Shown piece by piece: positions 38,451 through 47,915 of a stretch of 64,000 nucleotides of DNA. The position numbers and the translations under genes were made by a program. Below the pieces are notes generated by a model that did not search any database, had not been told where the DNA came from, and saw nothing but the letters and a program-made list of their open reading frames with translations. This stretch comes from Oceanobacillus neutriphilus (lineage in GTDB: Bacteria > Bacillota > Bacilli > Bacillales > Amphibacillaceae): assembly GCF_014645515.1 (NCBI RefSeq), contig NZ_BMLW01000002.1, positions 248,001 to 312,000 on the forward strand, given 5' to 3'. The first letter of the stretch is position 1; each line of letters opens with the position of its first letter.

Positions 38451-40166
38451 CTATTGTTCTTCCCCATGAACAATTGGTATAACCAAAGTTACCTTCGTAT
38501 AATGACCCATTTCACTTTCATATGTTAAACCGTAGGAAGAGCCATAATATAATTGCACTCTGTTATGGACATTTCTAACACCATATCCTTCTGTTTTAGT
38601 TGTCAGAATGGACTGCAGCTTGGTCGGGTCTATTCCAGCTCCATTATCAATCACAGAAAATTCCAAAGTATTTTCTATCTTTTTTAATTTGATAATTAAT
38701 TTTCCGCGATCCGAGCTTTCTTTATGATCTATACCATGATTAATAGCATTTTCTACTAATGGCTGTAAGAGTAAATTTAGCATAATGTAATGATAGACTG
38801 ATTTATCCAGCTCATAATATACATCAAATGAATTCGAATGCATCAATTGCTGAATATTTATATAAGAAATCACATTTTCAAGCTCTTTTTCCACCTCTAC
38901 AATACTTCTGCCTTTATTTAAAGTCGTCCGATAAAAAGTGGATAGATGCTGCGCCATCTGACTGATATCCTCTTGCTCTGCCATAATAGCCTTACTATTA
39001 ATTAATGAAAGACTATTGTAGAAAAAATGCGGATTGATTTGTGCCTGCAAGGCTTTCATCTCATATTCCTGCTGAGCAATTTTGCTTTTATATACCTGAT
39101 CGATCATATCGTTTAATTTATTGACCATATTTCCAAATTGTTTGATCAGGTTCCCAATCTCATCCGTACCGCTATTAAAGACAGATACCGTCAAATCTCC
39201 CTTTTCTATCTTTTCCATATTTTTCGACAGCTTTTCCAGCGGTCTAACCACTACTTTTGCCAGCAGGTAAATAGATACGGCCATAATTGCAATGCTTAAA
39301 AAGATAACTAATACAACCGTTATTCTCATCGGAAGCGTAGCAGCAGAAATAATATCTGTTGGCCGATATAAATAAACAGTCCATCCATAAGAAGGTAATT
39401 CAGCCTGTTGAAGGACAAAATCAGATTCCAGTGAATCCTTATCCTCCACTAATTTTGAGGATGGGAATTGACCTGCCAGATTTGTGTCGGAAAACGTTTC
39501 GTATGAATAAACAGGTTTCTTATCGTTATCAAAAATCACGACACCATAATCCTCTTCAAATAGACTAGGCATGGAAGCAAAAAACTGTTGATAATTTATT
39601 TCCATTTGAACAATATTATTAAACGTTCTGCTTTCATCAAATATTTTATAAATCAGCTTAAATGTTTCATCATCTGATGAGGCTATCAGGTTAGGCTGAT
39701 TGGAATCCATGATACTGTCAAACCAGCTATTTTGATTAATGTCTGTCAATGGCCTGAGCAATTGGCCGTATGGATTCATCTGGTTGTCCGTATAAATAGT
39801 GATAGAATCAATGTCAGTCTGTAGAGTCGGAGGGGTGACCAGCAAAGGCGCCAATGTATCATTATAAAACTTATACATTTCAAAATTGTTATTATACTCT
39901 GCTGTTAATCCATTTTTAATTTCATCATTCCATACAATTTGATTAATAATATTAACGTAATTGTTGAGTTTATAATCTATATTTAAAATAGACTGGTTTA
40001 ATGCTTCAGACAGATTTTCATTCTCACGGGCAACTAACGAATCTTGTATTTGATAATACCACATACCTCCTAATGTAATAATAGGTAAGCAGCTTGCAAC
40101 AATACAAATTAATAATACTTTTTTTCGGAATTTCAAATTAATAAAGCCTCGTTTAAGAAGATTCAT
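38451..40166 (-). CDS. Sensor histidine kinase, YesM family
   Basis: A kinase of about 571 residues: a first membrane helix (about 15-38), a large extracellular sensor domain (to about 275), a second helix (about 277-300), HAMP (about 300-355), the His-kinase box QAQINPHFFYNSLSLI, then ATPase motifs VENAINHG, DNGAGIDP and GYGVRNVHNR. The start is ATG 40166 or a GTG three codons earlier. It follows the response regulator by 16 bp or less and presumably senses the extracellular glycoside or the binding protein and switches on the importer operon. Confidence 0.92.
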   Translation of the reverse strand: MNLLKRGFINLKFRKKVLLICIVASCLPIITLGGMWYYQIQDSLVARENENLSEALNQSILNIDYKLNNYVNIINQIVWNDEIKNGLTAEYNNNFEMYKFYNDTLAPLLVTPPTLQTDIDSITIYTDNQMNPYGQLLRPLTDINQNSWFDSIMDSNQPNLIASSDDETFKLIYKIFDESRTFNNIVQMEINYQQFFASMPSLFEEDYGVVIFDNDKKPVYSYETFSDTNLAGQFPSSKLVEDKDSLESDFVLQQAELPSYGWTVYLYRPTDIISAATLPMRITVVLVIFLSIAIMAVSIYLLAKVVVRPLEKLSKNMEKIEKGDLTVSVFNSGTDEIGNLIKQFGNMVNKLNDMIDQVYKSKIAQQEYEMKALQAQINPHFFYNSLSLINSKAIMAEQEDISQMAQHLSTFYRTTLNKGRSIVEVEKELENVISYINIQQLMHSNSFDVYYELDKSVYHYIMLNLLLQPLVENAINHGIDHKESSDRGKLIIKLKKIENTLEFSVIDNGAGIDPTKLQSILTTKTEGYGVRNVHNRVQLYYGSSYGLTYESEMGHYTKVTLVIPIVHGEEQ

Positions 40167-40182
40167 TACATTCACTTCACCT

Positions 40183-41718
40183 TTATACTCTTTTCATATC
40201 CCGATATTTCTTCGGGCTGACACCGAAATGCTCTCTAAAAATCCTAATAAAATAGGAATCGTTTTTATAACCGATTGCTTTACTAATATTATTCACTTTC
40301 ATATTGGTATTACTTAGTAATTCTTCTGCCTTATTCATCCTCACCTGCTTAATATATTTATTAATCCCCGACCCGGTCTCTTGTTTGAATTTATCACTTA
40401 AATATCCCGGCGTTAAATACACTATTTCCGCTAACATATCCAACCCTAAGTCCTGTTCTATATTCTCTATAATATATTGTTTCACTACATCAATAACATG
40501 CTTCGGTGAATTCTTTTCTTCTTCCAATCTCTTTACTACTTCTTTCTGCACTTTGAACAAAGTTTGCTTGATATCAGAGAAATGCTTATACGAGTAAATT
40601 AATTCAATGTATCTATTCATACTGTCTTTGCTGTATTCCGGCATTGTCTGAAAAAACAGCTGCAGCACCCGGGCGAACAAGAAGCGAAGATAACCCTGGG
40701 AAGTCTTTGTACTTTTATCGTACTTTTGAATAATTAGATTTATCTTCTTCTCTAACTCTACCGTATCCGCCTGTTGAAGTGCTCTTTCCATTTCTTCTAA
40801 TAAATATTCATCTTCTTTATACTCTTGACTATCTGTTAATGGTGTATCAAGGGGATAAATAAAAACATCTGAATAGAAAAAACGATCTTTTAAGTAGCCT
40901 TCTAATTCACTATACGTTTGAGCCATTTGAACCGGACCGTTCATATGATTACTTACTGATAGAACACAGCTGATGCCATATGTTTCCTGAATTTTTTGCT
41001 GTATTTGCTTCGCAGCCTGCTTATATGTAATTAATCTCCCTGGGTTATCTTTAAATAACAGGACAATTTGAAAAGGATTCAGATTGATTACGTCATATTT
41101 ACTATCTAACATGACTTTCCTTATTAACTCATAAAAATATTCATTTTCTTCTTCAAATAAACGATCCAAAAAAGCAGTATCCGAGTGAACAAGAATCATT
41201 CGATGATAATCATTCAAAAAAGCAAAGCTTAGGAAAGGATATTCATTTTGCAATACTTCTACTGGTGTTTGGTTTAATAAACGATATAGAATATGCTTTT
41301 TTATAAATTGTTGATTCGCCTCTTTTTTTTCCTGCTCGTCCTTATGTTTTCTAATATTCCCCATTACTTCTGTCATGGTCTGTTTAAATTCTTCTGGTTT
41401 AACAGGCTTTAATATATAATTATCGGCCCTTAATGTCAGCGCTCTCTTAACGAAACTGAAATCATCATGACCACTAAAAAAAATAATTTCCATATCCTCA
41501 TAATGTTCTCTTGCCTTTGCTGCTAATTCCATTCCATCTACAAAAGGCATTTTCACATCAGTCAGCAAAATATCAGCAGGCCTTCTCATCAACTCTTCCA
41601 ATGCTTCTCTCCCATTTGCCGCTTCTACTATTTCTAATTCGAAATCAAATTTTTTTAACAGAAAACGAATGACGCTTCTTTCATCTTTCTCATCATCCAC
41701 AATTAGAATACGACTCAT
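40183..41718 (-). CDS. Response regulator, YesN/AraC family
   Basis: A 511-residue regulator: receiver domain with phospho-acceptor Asp54 (LLTDVKMPFVDG), a long central region (about 130-400), and a C-terminal AraC-type DNA-binding domain with two HTHs ending in YFIRIFREHFGVSPKKYRD. The ATG at 41718 follows AAAGGAG; the open frame extends to 41757. It is first in the operon with the kinase and is the probable activator of the gene set 30855-38233. Confidence 0.93.
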   Translation of the reverse strand: MSRILIVDDEKDERSVIRFLLKKFDFELEIVEAANGREALEELMRRPADILLTDVKMPFVDGMELAAKAREHYEDMEIIFFSGHDDFSFVKRALTLRADNYILKPVKPEEFKQTMTEVMGNIRKHKDEQEKKEANQQFIKKHILYRLLNQTPVEVLQNEYPFLSFAFLNDYHRMILVHSDTAFLDRLFEEENEYFYELIRKVMLDSKYDVINLNPFQIVLLFKDNPGRLITYKQAAKQIQQKIQETYGISCVLSVSNHMNGPVQMAQTYSELEGYLKDRFFYSDVFIYPLDTPLTDSQEYKEDEYLLEEMERALQQADTVELEKKINLIIQKYDKSTKTSQGYLRFLFARVLQLFFQTMPEYSKDSMNRYIELIYSYKHFSDIKQTLFKVQKEVVKRLEEEKNSPKHVIDVVKQYIIENIEQDLGLDMLAEIVYLTPGYLSDKFKQETGSGINKYIKQVRMNKAEELLSNTNMKVNNISKAIGYKNDSYFIRIFREHFGVSPKKYRDMKRV

Positions 41719-42318
41719 AGCATGAATCTCCTTTATTAAAATTTCATTGTCTTTCAAGATTACTTGGCGCTTATTCAGACTCTATGATTTAACCATAATA
41801 ATATTGCAAATACAATAGCTTGTTTAAAAGAGACTTTACAGCCGCTTTTACTTCCTAAAAAACACATTAAATATTTCTGTCATACAATTTTCAAAAAATC
41901 TTCACTAGACTTATCTTCTGGAAATTCACGTTTCATAATTTGAATTTTTTACAATTTATATCGGATATTGTCTAACAGTATATCATATGCTAAAAAGGAG
42001 TATCCGAATTTTTAAAACAGCTGTTTAAGGTAAGAAATTCTATAAAGACTAAGAAGTCTATTCCATCTTTTGTATATAATTTAGAACTCAGATTAATTAA
42101 ATTTCAAAAAATAACCCCCGTCAAAAATAGAATGACGGGGGTTTCGGGCAAGGAATGATATTAAACTTGGATAAATGCTGAAAGAACGGTCTAATCATGA
42201 TGATACGATTTTAAAAATTAAGTGGATAGTAGACCCAAAAACTGCAGCTTAATATTCCCTGATACTTTAATACTCAAATGTCATACTGCAAAAACACATC
42301 TAACATTTTCCCGTTTTT
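41719..42318. other. Intergenic, about 600 bp
   Basis: No gene recognised. It holds the upstream region of the regulator gene (AT-rich, about 41760-42000) and the terminator at 42115-42141. Confidence 0.5.
42115..42141 (-). terminator. Terminator of the acetyltransferase pair
   Basis: CCCCCGTCA and TGACGGGGG form a 9-bp G/C-rich stem; TTATTTTTTG follows on the minus strand. Confidence 0.9.
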
Positions 42319-42909
42319 TTACGTAAGAATGCTTTCCGATGCTTTTTCGTCAATCTTTTTAATAACACTGGCCGGATTTCCGCCTACAACTACATTATCC
42401 GGCACATCTTTTGTTACGACTGCACCTGATGCAATAACGGCATTATCTCCAACAGTCACTCCAGGGTTAATTACCGCACTTCCTCCAATCCATACATTAT
42501 TTCCAAAAGTAATCGGCTTTGCAAATTCTTTTCCAGAATTACGCTCCATTGAATCAATTGGGTGGGTTGCAGTATAAATTTGAACTCCCGGTGCAAGCAG
42601 GCAATTATCTCCAAATCGAACTTCACATACATCTAAAATAGTACAATCAAAGTTTGCGAAAAAGTTTTCTCCTACATGCGTGTTATATCCATAATCAAAC
42701 CTTATATTTGGCTCCATATAGACGTTTTCTCCGGTTGAACCAAGTAATTCCTTCAATAATTTTGTTCGCTTTTCTTCTTCTGTTTCCAAAGTTTGATTAT
42801 ATATTCGAACCTTTCCCCGCGCTTCTTTACGATCCTTTTGTAAAACGGGGTCCTCAGGATTATACATCTCTCCAGCTATCATTTTTTCTTTTTCTGTTTT
42901 CATATTCAT
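42319..42909 (-). CDS. Maltose O-acetyltransferase-like protein (copy 1)
   Basis: A trimeric left-handed beta-helix acetyltransferase that acetylates sugars with acetyl-CoA. An N-terminal Mac domain ([21 protein letters not shown]) is followed by hexapeptide repeats with the catalytic His in YTATHPID and [19 protein letters not shown]. About 196 residues from the ATG at 42909; an ATG two codons later is also possible, and the track to 42951 lacks a site. It lies 38 bp after copy 2, in tandem. Confidence 0.88.
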   Translation of the reverse strand: MNMKTEKEKMIAGEMYNPEDPVLQKDRKEARGKVRIYNQTLETEEEKRTKLLKELLGSTGENVYMEPNIRFDYGYNTHVGENFFANFDCTILDVCEVRFGDNCLLAPGVQIYTATHPIDSMERNSGKEFAKPITFGNNVWIGGSAVINPGVTVGDNAVIASGAVVTKDVPDNVVVGGNPASVIKKIDEKASESILT

Positions 42910-42947
42910 TTGCTCATTCACTCTCTTTTCTTGAATACAGAATACAA

Positions 42948-43508
42948 TCAATCTATTCTTTTAATTATTTTTGCAGGATTCCCACCAACTAACACGTTAT
43001 CGGGTACATCTTTTGTAACGATGGAACCTGAAGCAATCACAGCATTATTTCCTATTGTGACACCTGGATTTATAACAGATCTTCCGCCAATCCATACATT
43101 ATGACCAATGAATACCGGAATTCCATATTCAGCACCGGATATCCTTTCCTCCGCATCCAGGGGATGGCTTGCGGTATAAATATGAACTCCCGGTGCAATA
43201 AAGCAGTTGTCTCCTATACGAATTTCACATACATCCAGGAATACACAATCATAATTAGCATAAAAATTTTCACCGACATGTATATTATAGCCATAATCAC
43301 ATTGAAACGGCGGTCGTACACTTAGATTATTTCCAGTAGTGCCAAACATATCTTTTAATAATGCACTTCTAATATTTCCGTCTTCTTCATGTGAGTCATT
43401 GAATAATCTTGTCATTTTTCTTGCATACTGTCTTTCACCGCTTAATTCCGGTTCGGCAGCATCATATAGCTCTCCACACAACATCTTTTCCTTTTCTGTC
43501 TTCATCAT
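42948..43508 (-). CDS. Maltose O-acetyltransferase-like protein (copy 2)
   Basis: A 186-residue paralogue of the gene that follows it, with the same Mac domain start ([21 protein letters not shown]) and catalytic region [27 protein letters not shown]. Two ATG codons (43508, 43505) follow GGGGAG. The copies are clearly diverged, so the duplication is old. Substrates of the family include glucose, maltose and other sugars. Confidence 0.88.
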   Translation of the reverse strand: MMKTEKEKMLCGELYDAAEPELSGERQYARKMTRLFNDSHEEDGNIRSALLKDMFGTTGNNLSVRPPFQCDYGYNIHVGENFYANYDCVFLDVCEIRIGDNCFIAPGVHIYTASHPLDAEERISGAEYGIPVFIGHNVWIGGRSVINPGVTIGNNAVIASGSIVTKDVPDNVLVGGNPAKIIKRID

Positions 43509-43565
43509 CTCTTCTCCCCACAAGAAAAATTATATGAATAAAAAGCGTACTTGAAGTTATTCCAG

Positions 43566-43946
43566 CTATACCGTCAATTCTATGAGATTACCTTCAGGGT
43601 CTTCTATGACACTTTCGTAATAGCCATCCCCAGTAACACGCGGGCCATTTACGAGAGAGTAGCCATCATTTTTTAATCTGTCAGTCATTTGGTCAACGAG
43701 CTCCCTGTCCCCCAGTGAAATAGCAATATGAGCCCAGCCCAGATGCTCTGTTGAGCTTGCTTTATCAATGCCTGATTTACGCATAATTTCTAAGCGTGCA
43801 GAATCATCAAATGTTAAAAAATAAGACTCAAATTCCTTCTTTTTATTATGATACTTAGCACTTGTGCTTACTTGAAAATATGTTTCATAGAAATTCTTCA
43901 TCTTTTCTAAATCCTTGACCCAAATTGCCACATGTTCTATTTTCAT
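43566..43946 (-). CDS. VOC family protein (glyoxalase/bleomycin resistance fold)
   Basis: A 126-residue metal-binding enzyme of the vicinal-oxygen-chelate fold. Candidate ligands are His4 (KIEHVAIWV), Glu near residue 53 (ARLEIM), His near 71 (GWAHIAI) and Glu near 122 (NLIEL), with the usual DPEGNLIEL end. It is probably a lactoylglutathione-lyase-like or dioxygenase-like enzyme with unknown substrate. It lies 18 bp after the ROK regulator gene, so probably in one unit. Confidence 0.87.
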   Translation of the reverse strand: MKIEHVAIWVKDLEKMKNFYETYFQVSTSAKYHNKKKEFESYFLTFDDSARLEIMRKSGIDKASSTEHLGWAHIAISLGDRELVDQMTDRLKNDGYSLVNGPRVTGDGYYESVIEDPEGNLIELTV

Positions 43947-43964
43947 CCTTTTTCCTCTCCTTTT

Positions 43965-44975
43965 TCAGACTGTCACTTTTATCATGAGATCGAGTCCAAG
44001 ACTTTGTAATCCATATAGATAATCTTGTTTCCAATCGCTTATCGCAAGGTCGGGGAGATGCTCAGACGGAATATATCCTGAGCTGCACTCTCCAATTTTG
44101 TTTAATATCCCCATTTCTACTTCTTCGTTACAAAAAATAATCATATGAGGGTTTATGATGGCTGTAAATGATGCGATCAGTCTGCTTATGACATCAACCA
44201 TATAATCTTTATGTACCGGTAAAGTATCTTTTTTATTTTTACTTAAAGACTGCCAAAAACGCTTATCATCATATTGGGGCACGAATGAAATTTCTCCTGA
44301 AAAGTTCGTGCTGCCCCGCAAAACAGTGCCATTAACTATTGTTCCAGCACCTGGCCCATTTTTACCTAAGTATAAATAGACAACTGATTTATTTTCTTTG
44401 ATTTTCAAACGATTATAATATCCCAGCACTGCTGCATTCATATCATTCTCTACCACTACAGGAATGGAGAAATAATCCTCCAGATATCCTTTTAAATCAA
44501 CGTTTTGAAGATGTTCATAATCCGGAATATAGAATATACGCTCACTGTCAACAGACCCCGGTACTCCAATGGATAAAGAACTGATTTTCTGATATTGCTT
44601 TGTTATGTCATGAATGCATTGGGTGAATGAATGTAAATCAGCTATACCCGAATTTGTTCCTATATCTTTTAATTCTCCATAACAATTAAAAACAATATAA
44701 TTTATTTCTTTTTCCTCCAGAAAAACTGCCAATCCTAACATATGCTCCGGGTTATATTTATAGCGCTTTGCTCTTCTTCCGCCACTTGAGTTATCAAGCC
44801 CTGCAGACAGAATTTCCCCCTCTTTCTCCATTTGCGTAAGAAACTTGCTTATGGTAGGGAAGCTTATTTTTAAATAATCGTTCAGCTCAACCTTTGTAGC
44901 ACTTCCTAATTCTAAAAGAGCTCTTCGGATACTTATCTGAATTGCTTTCTTCATAGATTTTGGAGTGGGCTCCAT
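43965..44975 (-). CDS. ROK family transcriptional regulator
   Basis: A 336-residue protein with an N-terminal winged HTH (SATKVELNDYLKISFPTISKFLTQMEKEGEI) and a ROK sugar-kinase-like domain (IGVPGSVD, VENDMNAAVLGYY, NFSGEISFVP). The zinc motif CxCGxxGC typical of ROK proteins is missing, so it may not bind zinc and is unlikely to be a kinase. AGGAGG precedes the ATG. A 42-bp palindrome 50 bp upstream is a candidate operator. Targets are probably the adjacent VOC and acetyltransferase genes. Confidence 0.87.
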   Translation of the reverse strand: MEPTPKSMKKAIQISIRRALLELGSATKVELNDYLKISFPTISKFLTQMEKEGEILSAGLDNSSGGRRAKRYKYNPEHMLGLAVFLEEKEINYIVFNCYGELKDIGTNSGIADLHSFTQCIHDITKQYQKISSLSIGVPGSVDSERIFYIPDYEHLQNVDLKGYLEDYFSIPVVVENDMNAAVLGYYNRLKIKENKSVVYLYLGKNGPGAGTIVNGTVLRGSTNFSGEISFVPQYDDKRFWQSLSKNKKDTLPVHKDYMVDVISRLIASFTAIINPHMIIFCNEEVEMGILNKIGECSSGYIPSEHLPDLAISDWKQDYLYGLQSLGLDLMIKVTV

Positions 44976-45024
44976 GATTCACAATGCCTCCTATATCGCA
45001 CACTTATTTAATCCGTTTAAAAAG

Positions 45025-45066
45025 TAACTATAGACTTATTAAAGTTCTTTAATAAGTCTATAGTTA
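45025..45066. repeat. Perfect 42-bp palindrome upstream of the ROK gene
   Basis: Arms of 20 bp (TAACTATAGACTTATTAAAG and its exact complement) are separated by two bases. The stem is A/T-rich, unlike typical terminators here, and lies between acetyltransferase copy 3 and the ROK gene. It may be an operator for the ROK protein or a terminator; a short T-run follows on the minus strand. Confidence 0.85.
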
Positions 45067-45158
45067 TGATAATAGCAAATAAAATTTCAGGAAGCAAACG
45101 GCTTTATCCATCTTTTTATTTCATATAAGGAGACCAGCCTGTACAGTAAAGTGAAGTA

Positions 45159-45770
45159 CTATTCCATGCTGTCCTGATACTCCTCGTACATTGCTTCCCA
45201 ATGTTTTTTATCTTCTTCTGTAATTTCCCTGTGTACTCTGCAAGGATTTCCTAAAGCGATAACATTTTTTGGAATGCTTCTTGTTACAACAGATCCTGAA
45301 CCGATAATGCTTCCTTCGCCTATCGTTACTCCAGGATTAATGACAACATCTCCAGCTATCCAAACATTATCCTCTATCATAACTGGCAGTGCATATTCTA
45401 AACTCGTATTCCTTCCATCCTGATCAATTGGATGAAGAGCAGTGTATATGCTCACTCTCGGTCCGATAGCAACATTGCTGCCGATGTGAATCTCATTTAG
45501 ATCCAGAAAAATACAATTAAAATTGCAAAAGAAATTCTCTCCCACATGGATATGTGCACCATGACTGCAATAAAAAGGCGGTTTGACAGTATAAATTTCT
45601 CCTGTGCTTCCAAATAGTTGTTTAATTAAACTTTTTCTCTCAGCATTCTCTTCCTCGGTGGTCTGATTAAAAAGTCTGGATAAGTACCTCCCTTTATTTT
45701 TCATGCTTTGAATTTTATCATCTGGTTTATACAGCTTTCCAGCCAGTAAATTTTGATATTGTTTAGACAT
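45159..45770 (-). CDS. Maltose O-acetyltransferase-like protein (copy 3)
   Basis: A 203-residue hexapeptide acetyltransferase with Mac domain (LLAGKLYKPDDKI), catalytic YTALHPID and [32 protein letters not shown] at 45770 follows AAAGGAGG; the frame open to 45857 is not supported. It is the most divergent of three paralogues within 3.5 kb, placed upstream of the ROK regulator. Confidence 0.88.
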   Translation of the reverse strand: MSKQYQNLLAGKLYKPDDKIQSMKNKGRYLSRLFNQTTEEENAERKSLIKQLFGSTGEIYTVKPPFYCSHGAHIHVGENFFCNFNCIFLDLNEIHIGSNVAIGPRVSIYTALHPIDQDGRNTSLEYALPVMIEDNVWIAGDVVINPGVTIGEGSIIGSGSVVTRSIPKNVIALGNPCRVHREITEEDKKHWEAMYEEYQDSME

Positions 45771-45813
45771 AGCAGCCTCCTTTAAATACTTTCTCCATGA
45801 AAGTTTAGCATAA

Positions 45814-45859
45814 AAATGGCATTCCACGGGGAGATTATGACTCCTATGAAATGCCATTT
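45814..45859 (-). terminator. Terminator of the DUF4352 lipoprotein gene
   Basis: Arms AAATGGCATTCCA and TGAAATGCCATTT pair around a GGGGAG/CTCC inner stem; TTTTTAT follows on the minus strand. It resembles the hairpin at 46615. Confidence 0.75.
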
Positions 45860-45877
45860 ATTTAGATTAGTAAAATC

Positions 45878-46453
45878 TTATTGTTCGGGATTCGGCAGTT
45901 CAAAATGTGTTTCCTGGTCTGACATAAATTCATATTTTAATACAAATGTATCTGCGTAATTAATATCCGTTAAGTATACTAAATGCCCGGTCAGCTCTTC
46001 ACCAGGAGCTAATTCTTCATCTCCAGCTGCAAAGAATTCATCATTAGAAATATCTCCACCATTCTCATCTATTGCTGAAAAATTGGCGGAAAACATTTGA
46101 TTTGGCACATAAGCTTCCTCCGATATATTTTTTATGGTTACATCAACAACTGCAAATCTGTCTTCTTCTCTTGCTCCGATAAGGTAATCTTCGATAGGTG
46201 TTTCATCTACTTCTCGAGTTAACTGAAAATCATTTACTGTTACCTCATAGTCAAACCCATATAAATCACTTGTAATCGTAGCCGTTTTCCCAATCTGATA
46301 TGTAGGTTTTTCTTCTTCCGCTTCTAAAGCCGCTGTATCTGTTTTTTCTGTTGTATCTGTATTGTCTGTTTTTTGAGTTTCTGTATTCTTTTCCCCATTA
46401 CTACATGCTGTCAGTACTAAGCAAATTAACGCTAAAAATATGAACTTCTTCAA
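45878..46453 (-). CDS. DUF4352 domain lipoprotein
   Basis: A 191-residue secreted lipoprotein: signal with lipobox LTAC (Cys near residue 17), a Thr/Glu/Lys-rich linker of about 35 residues, then a beta-sandwich DUF4352 domain (FAVVDVTIKNISEEAYVPNQMF). Start is TTG at 46453 after AGGAGGAG; no ATG fits. Function of the domain is unknown (often extracellular, sometimes antigenic). Confidence 0.83.
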   Translation of the reverse strand: MKKFIFLALICLVLTACSNGEKNTETQKTDNTDTTEKTDTAALEAEEEKPTYQIGKTATITSDLYGFDYEVTVNDFQLTREVDETPIEDYLIGAREEDRFAVVDVTIKNISEEAYVPNQMFSANFSAIDENGGDISNDEFFAAGDEELAPGEELTGHLVYLTDINYADTFVLKYEFMSDQETHFELPNPEQ

Positions 46454-46614
46454 TAAAACTCCTCCTAATTTTTCTACGGTTAAAATAGTATTACCCCACA
46501 ATAATTGTACCAAAACAAATATGAATAACAAGTGATTATTGTACCAATAATAAGCTTCCTTTAGAGCCAGAACATAGCCGATATATTTTAAGATTAACGC
46601 ACTACTGTAAATAA

Positions 46615-46662
46615 AAACTGCATTTCAAAGGAGAACATCAAAGCTCCCATGAAATGCAGTTT
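46615..46662 (-). terminator. Terminator of the aldo/keto reductase gene
   Basis: Arms AAACTGCATTTCA and TGAAATGCAGTTT form a 13-bp stem with an inner GGAG/CTCC pair; TTTTTATTT follows on the minus strand. Confidence 0.85.
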
Positions 46663-46676
46663 CATTTTAAATTTTG

Positions 46677-47543
46677 TTATTTCAATTTCCCGCCAAATAC
46701 AGGCATATCACTCGCTTCACCGTAATCTTCAATGCGCTCTACATTTTTCAAAGCTTCCATGTCCTCATCTGAAATAGTAAAGTCCACTTCAGCATTATTT
46801 TTCATATGCTCTGGATTAGCCGTTTTAGGCAATGGCAGTAAGCCAAGCTGCAGTGTATAGCGGATACTTAATTGCGGTATGGAAACACCATACTTTTCTG
46901 CGATAGCTGCGACTTTCTCATTTTTAAACAGCTCCCCGTGAGCAATTGGGGAATAAGCCTCCACTAGAATCCCCTGTTCCTGTGTATATGCAATTAAATC
47001 AAATGGTGTATTGCTGATATGCGCTAAAATCTGATTTACCATCGGCTTAACGGAGCAATTACTGAGAATGTTATCTAAATCCTCTTTTTGAAAATTAGAT
47101 ACTCCAATGGCACGAAGCTTTCCTGCCTGATAAGCTTCTTCAAGAGCCCGCCAAGCTTCTCTGTTTCCTTCAAAGAAACGGTCTTCTTCCGCAAAGTCTG
47201 CCCATGGCTGCGGGCTGTGGATAATCATCATGTCAATATAATCAAGATTCAATGTTTCCAGTGATTGATTAATCGATGAAACAGCCTCTTCATATGACTT
47301 CACTTCTGCAGCAAGCTTTGTCGTAATGAATAAATCTTCCCTGTTCACACCACAATTTTTAATTCCTTGGCCAATGCCACTTTCATTTCCGTATGCCTGC
47401 GCTGTATCAATATGACGGTAACCTGATTTTACAGCGTCTGTTACTGCCTGGGCAGCATCTTTATCCTCAATAAACCATGTTCCAAGACCTAATTTAGGAA
47501 TTTCAATTCCATTGGACAGCTGATAATTTTCGTTTAAAATCAT
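46677..47543 (-). CDS. Aldo/keto reductase
   Basis: A 288-residue NADPH-dependent carbonyl reductase (AKR5-like). The catalytic tetrad appears as Asp and Tyr in HIDTAQAYGNE, Lys in FITTKL, and His in MIIHSPQPW. GVSNFQKEDLD and the C-terminal PKTANPEHMKNN form the cofactor site. ATG follows AAAGGAGA. It probably detoxifies aldehydes or reduces a keto acid; the substrate is unknown. Confidence 0.93.
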   Translation of the reverse strand: MILNENYQLSNGIEIPKLGLGTWFIEDKDAAQAVTDAVKSGYRHIDTAQAYGNESGIGQGIKNCGVNREDLFITTKLAAEVKSYEEAVSSINQSLETLNLDYIDMMIIHSPQPWADFAEEDRFFEGNREAWRALEEAYQAGKLRAIGVSNFQKEDLDNILSNCSVKPMVNQILAHISNTPFDLIAYTQEQGILVEAYSPIAHGELFKNEKVAAIAEKYGVSIPQLSIRYTLQLGLLPLPKTANPEHMKNNAEVDFTISDEDMEALKNVERIEDYGEASDMPVFGGKLK

Positions 47544-47915
47544 TTGAACATCTCCTTTGATAAAATGAATAAACTATTTTTGTCTATCCATTTTGAAGGT
47601 TATTATAGTACCTAGAGTGGACTTTAGGTCAACCGTTTTGTTTTAAACAGTTTAAAATGTCAATATACATTGGATAAGAGCACATTACGTCAAAAAAATC
47701 CGGATATAATTTGATAGTATCTTTTCCTGTTCCCTTTTTTTATCTAGAAGAAACTTTAATCGTTTCATCCATTATCAAATGGATATCAGATTAAAAAATA
47801 GCAGCATTTCAATTTCTATTGCACAAAGAAATTCACATTCCATATTCCAAAAAATACAAGCCCACAAAGGCATGAATGCAAACTTTCTCTCATATTATGT
47901 TTTAGAGGTGAGATA
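47544..47915. other. Intergenic, divergent promoters
   Basis: It separates the reductase (-) and cwlJ (+). AT-rich, no gene recognised, no clear palindromic operator. Confidence 0.45.
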
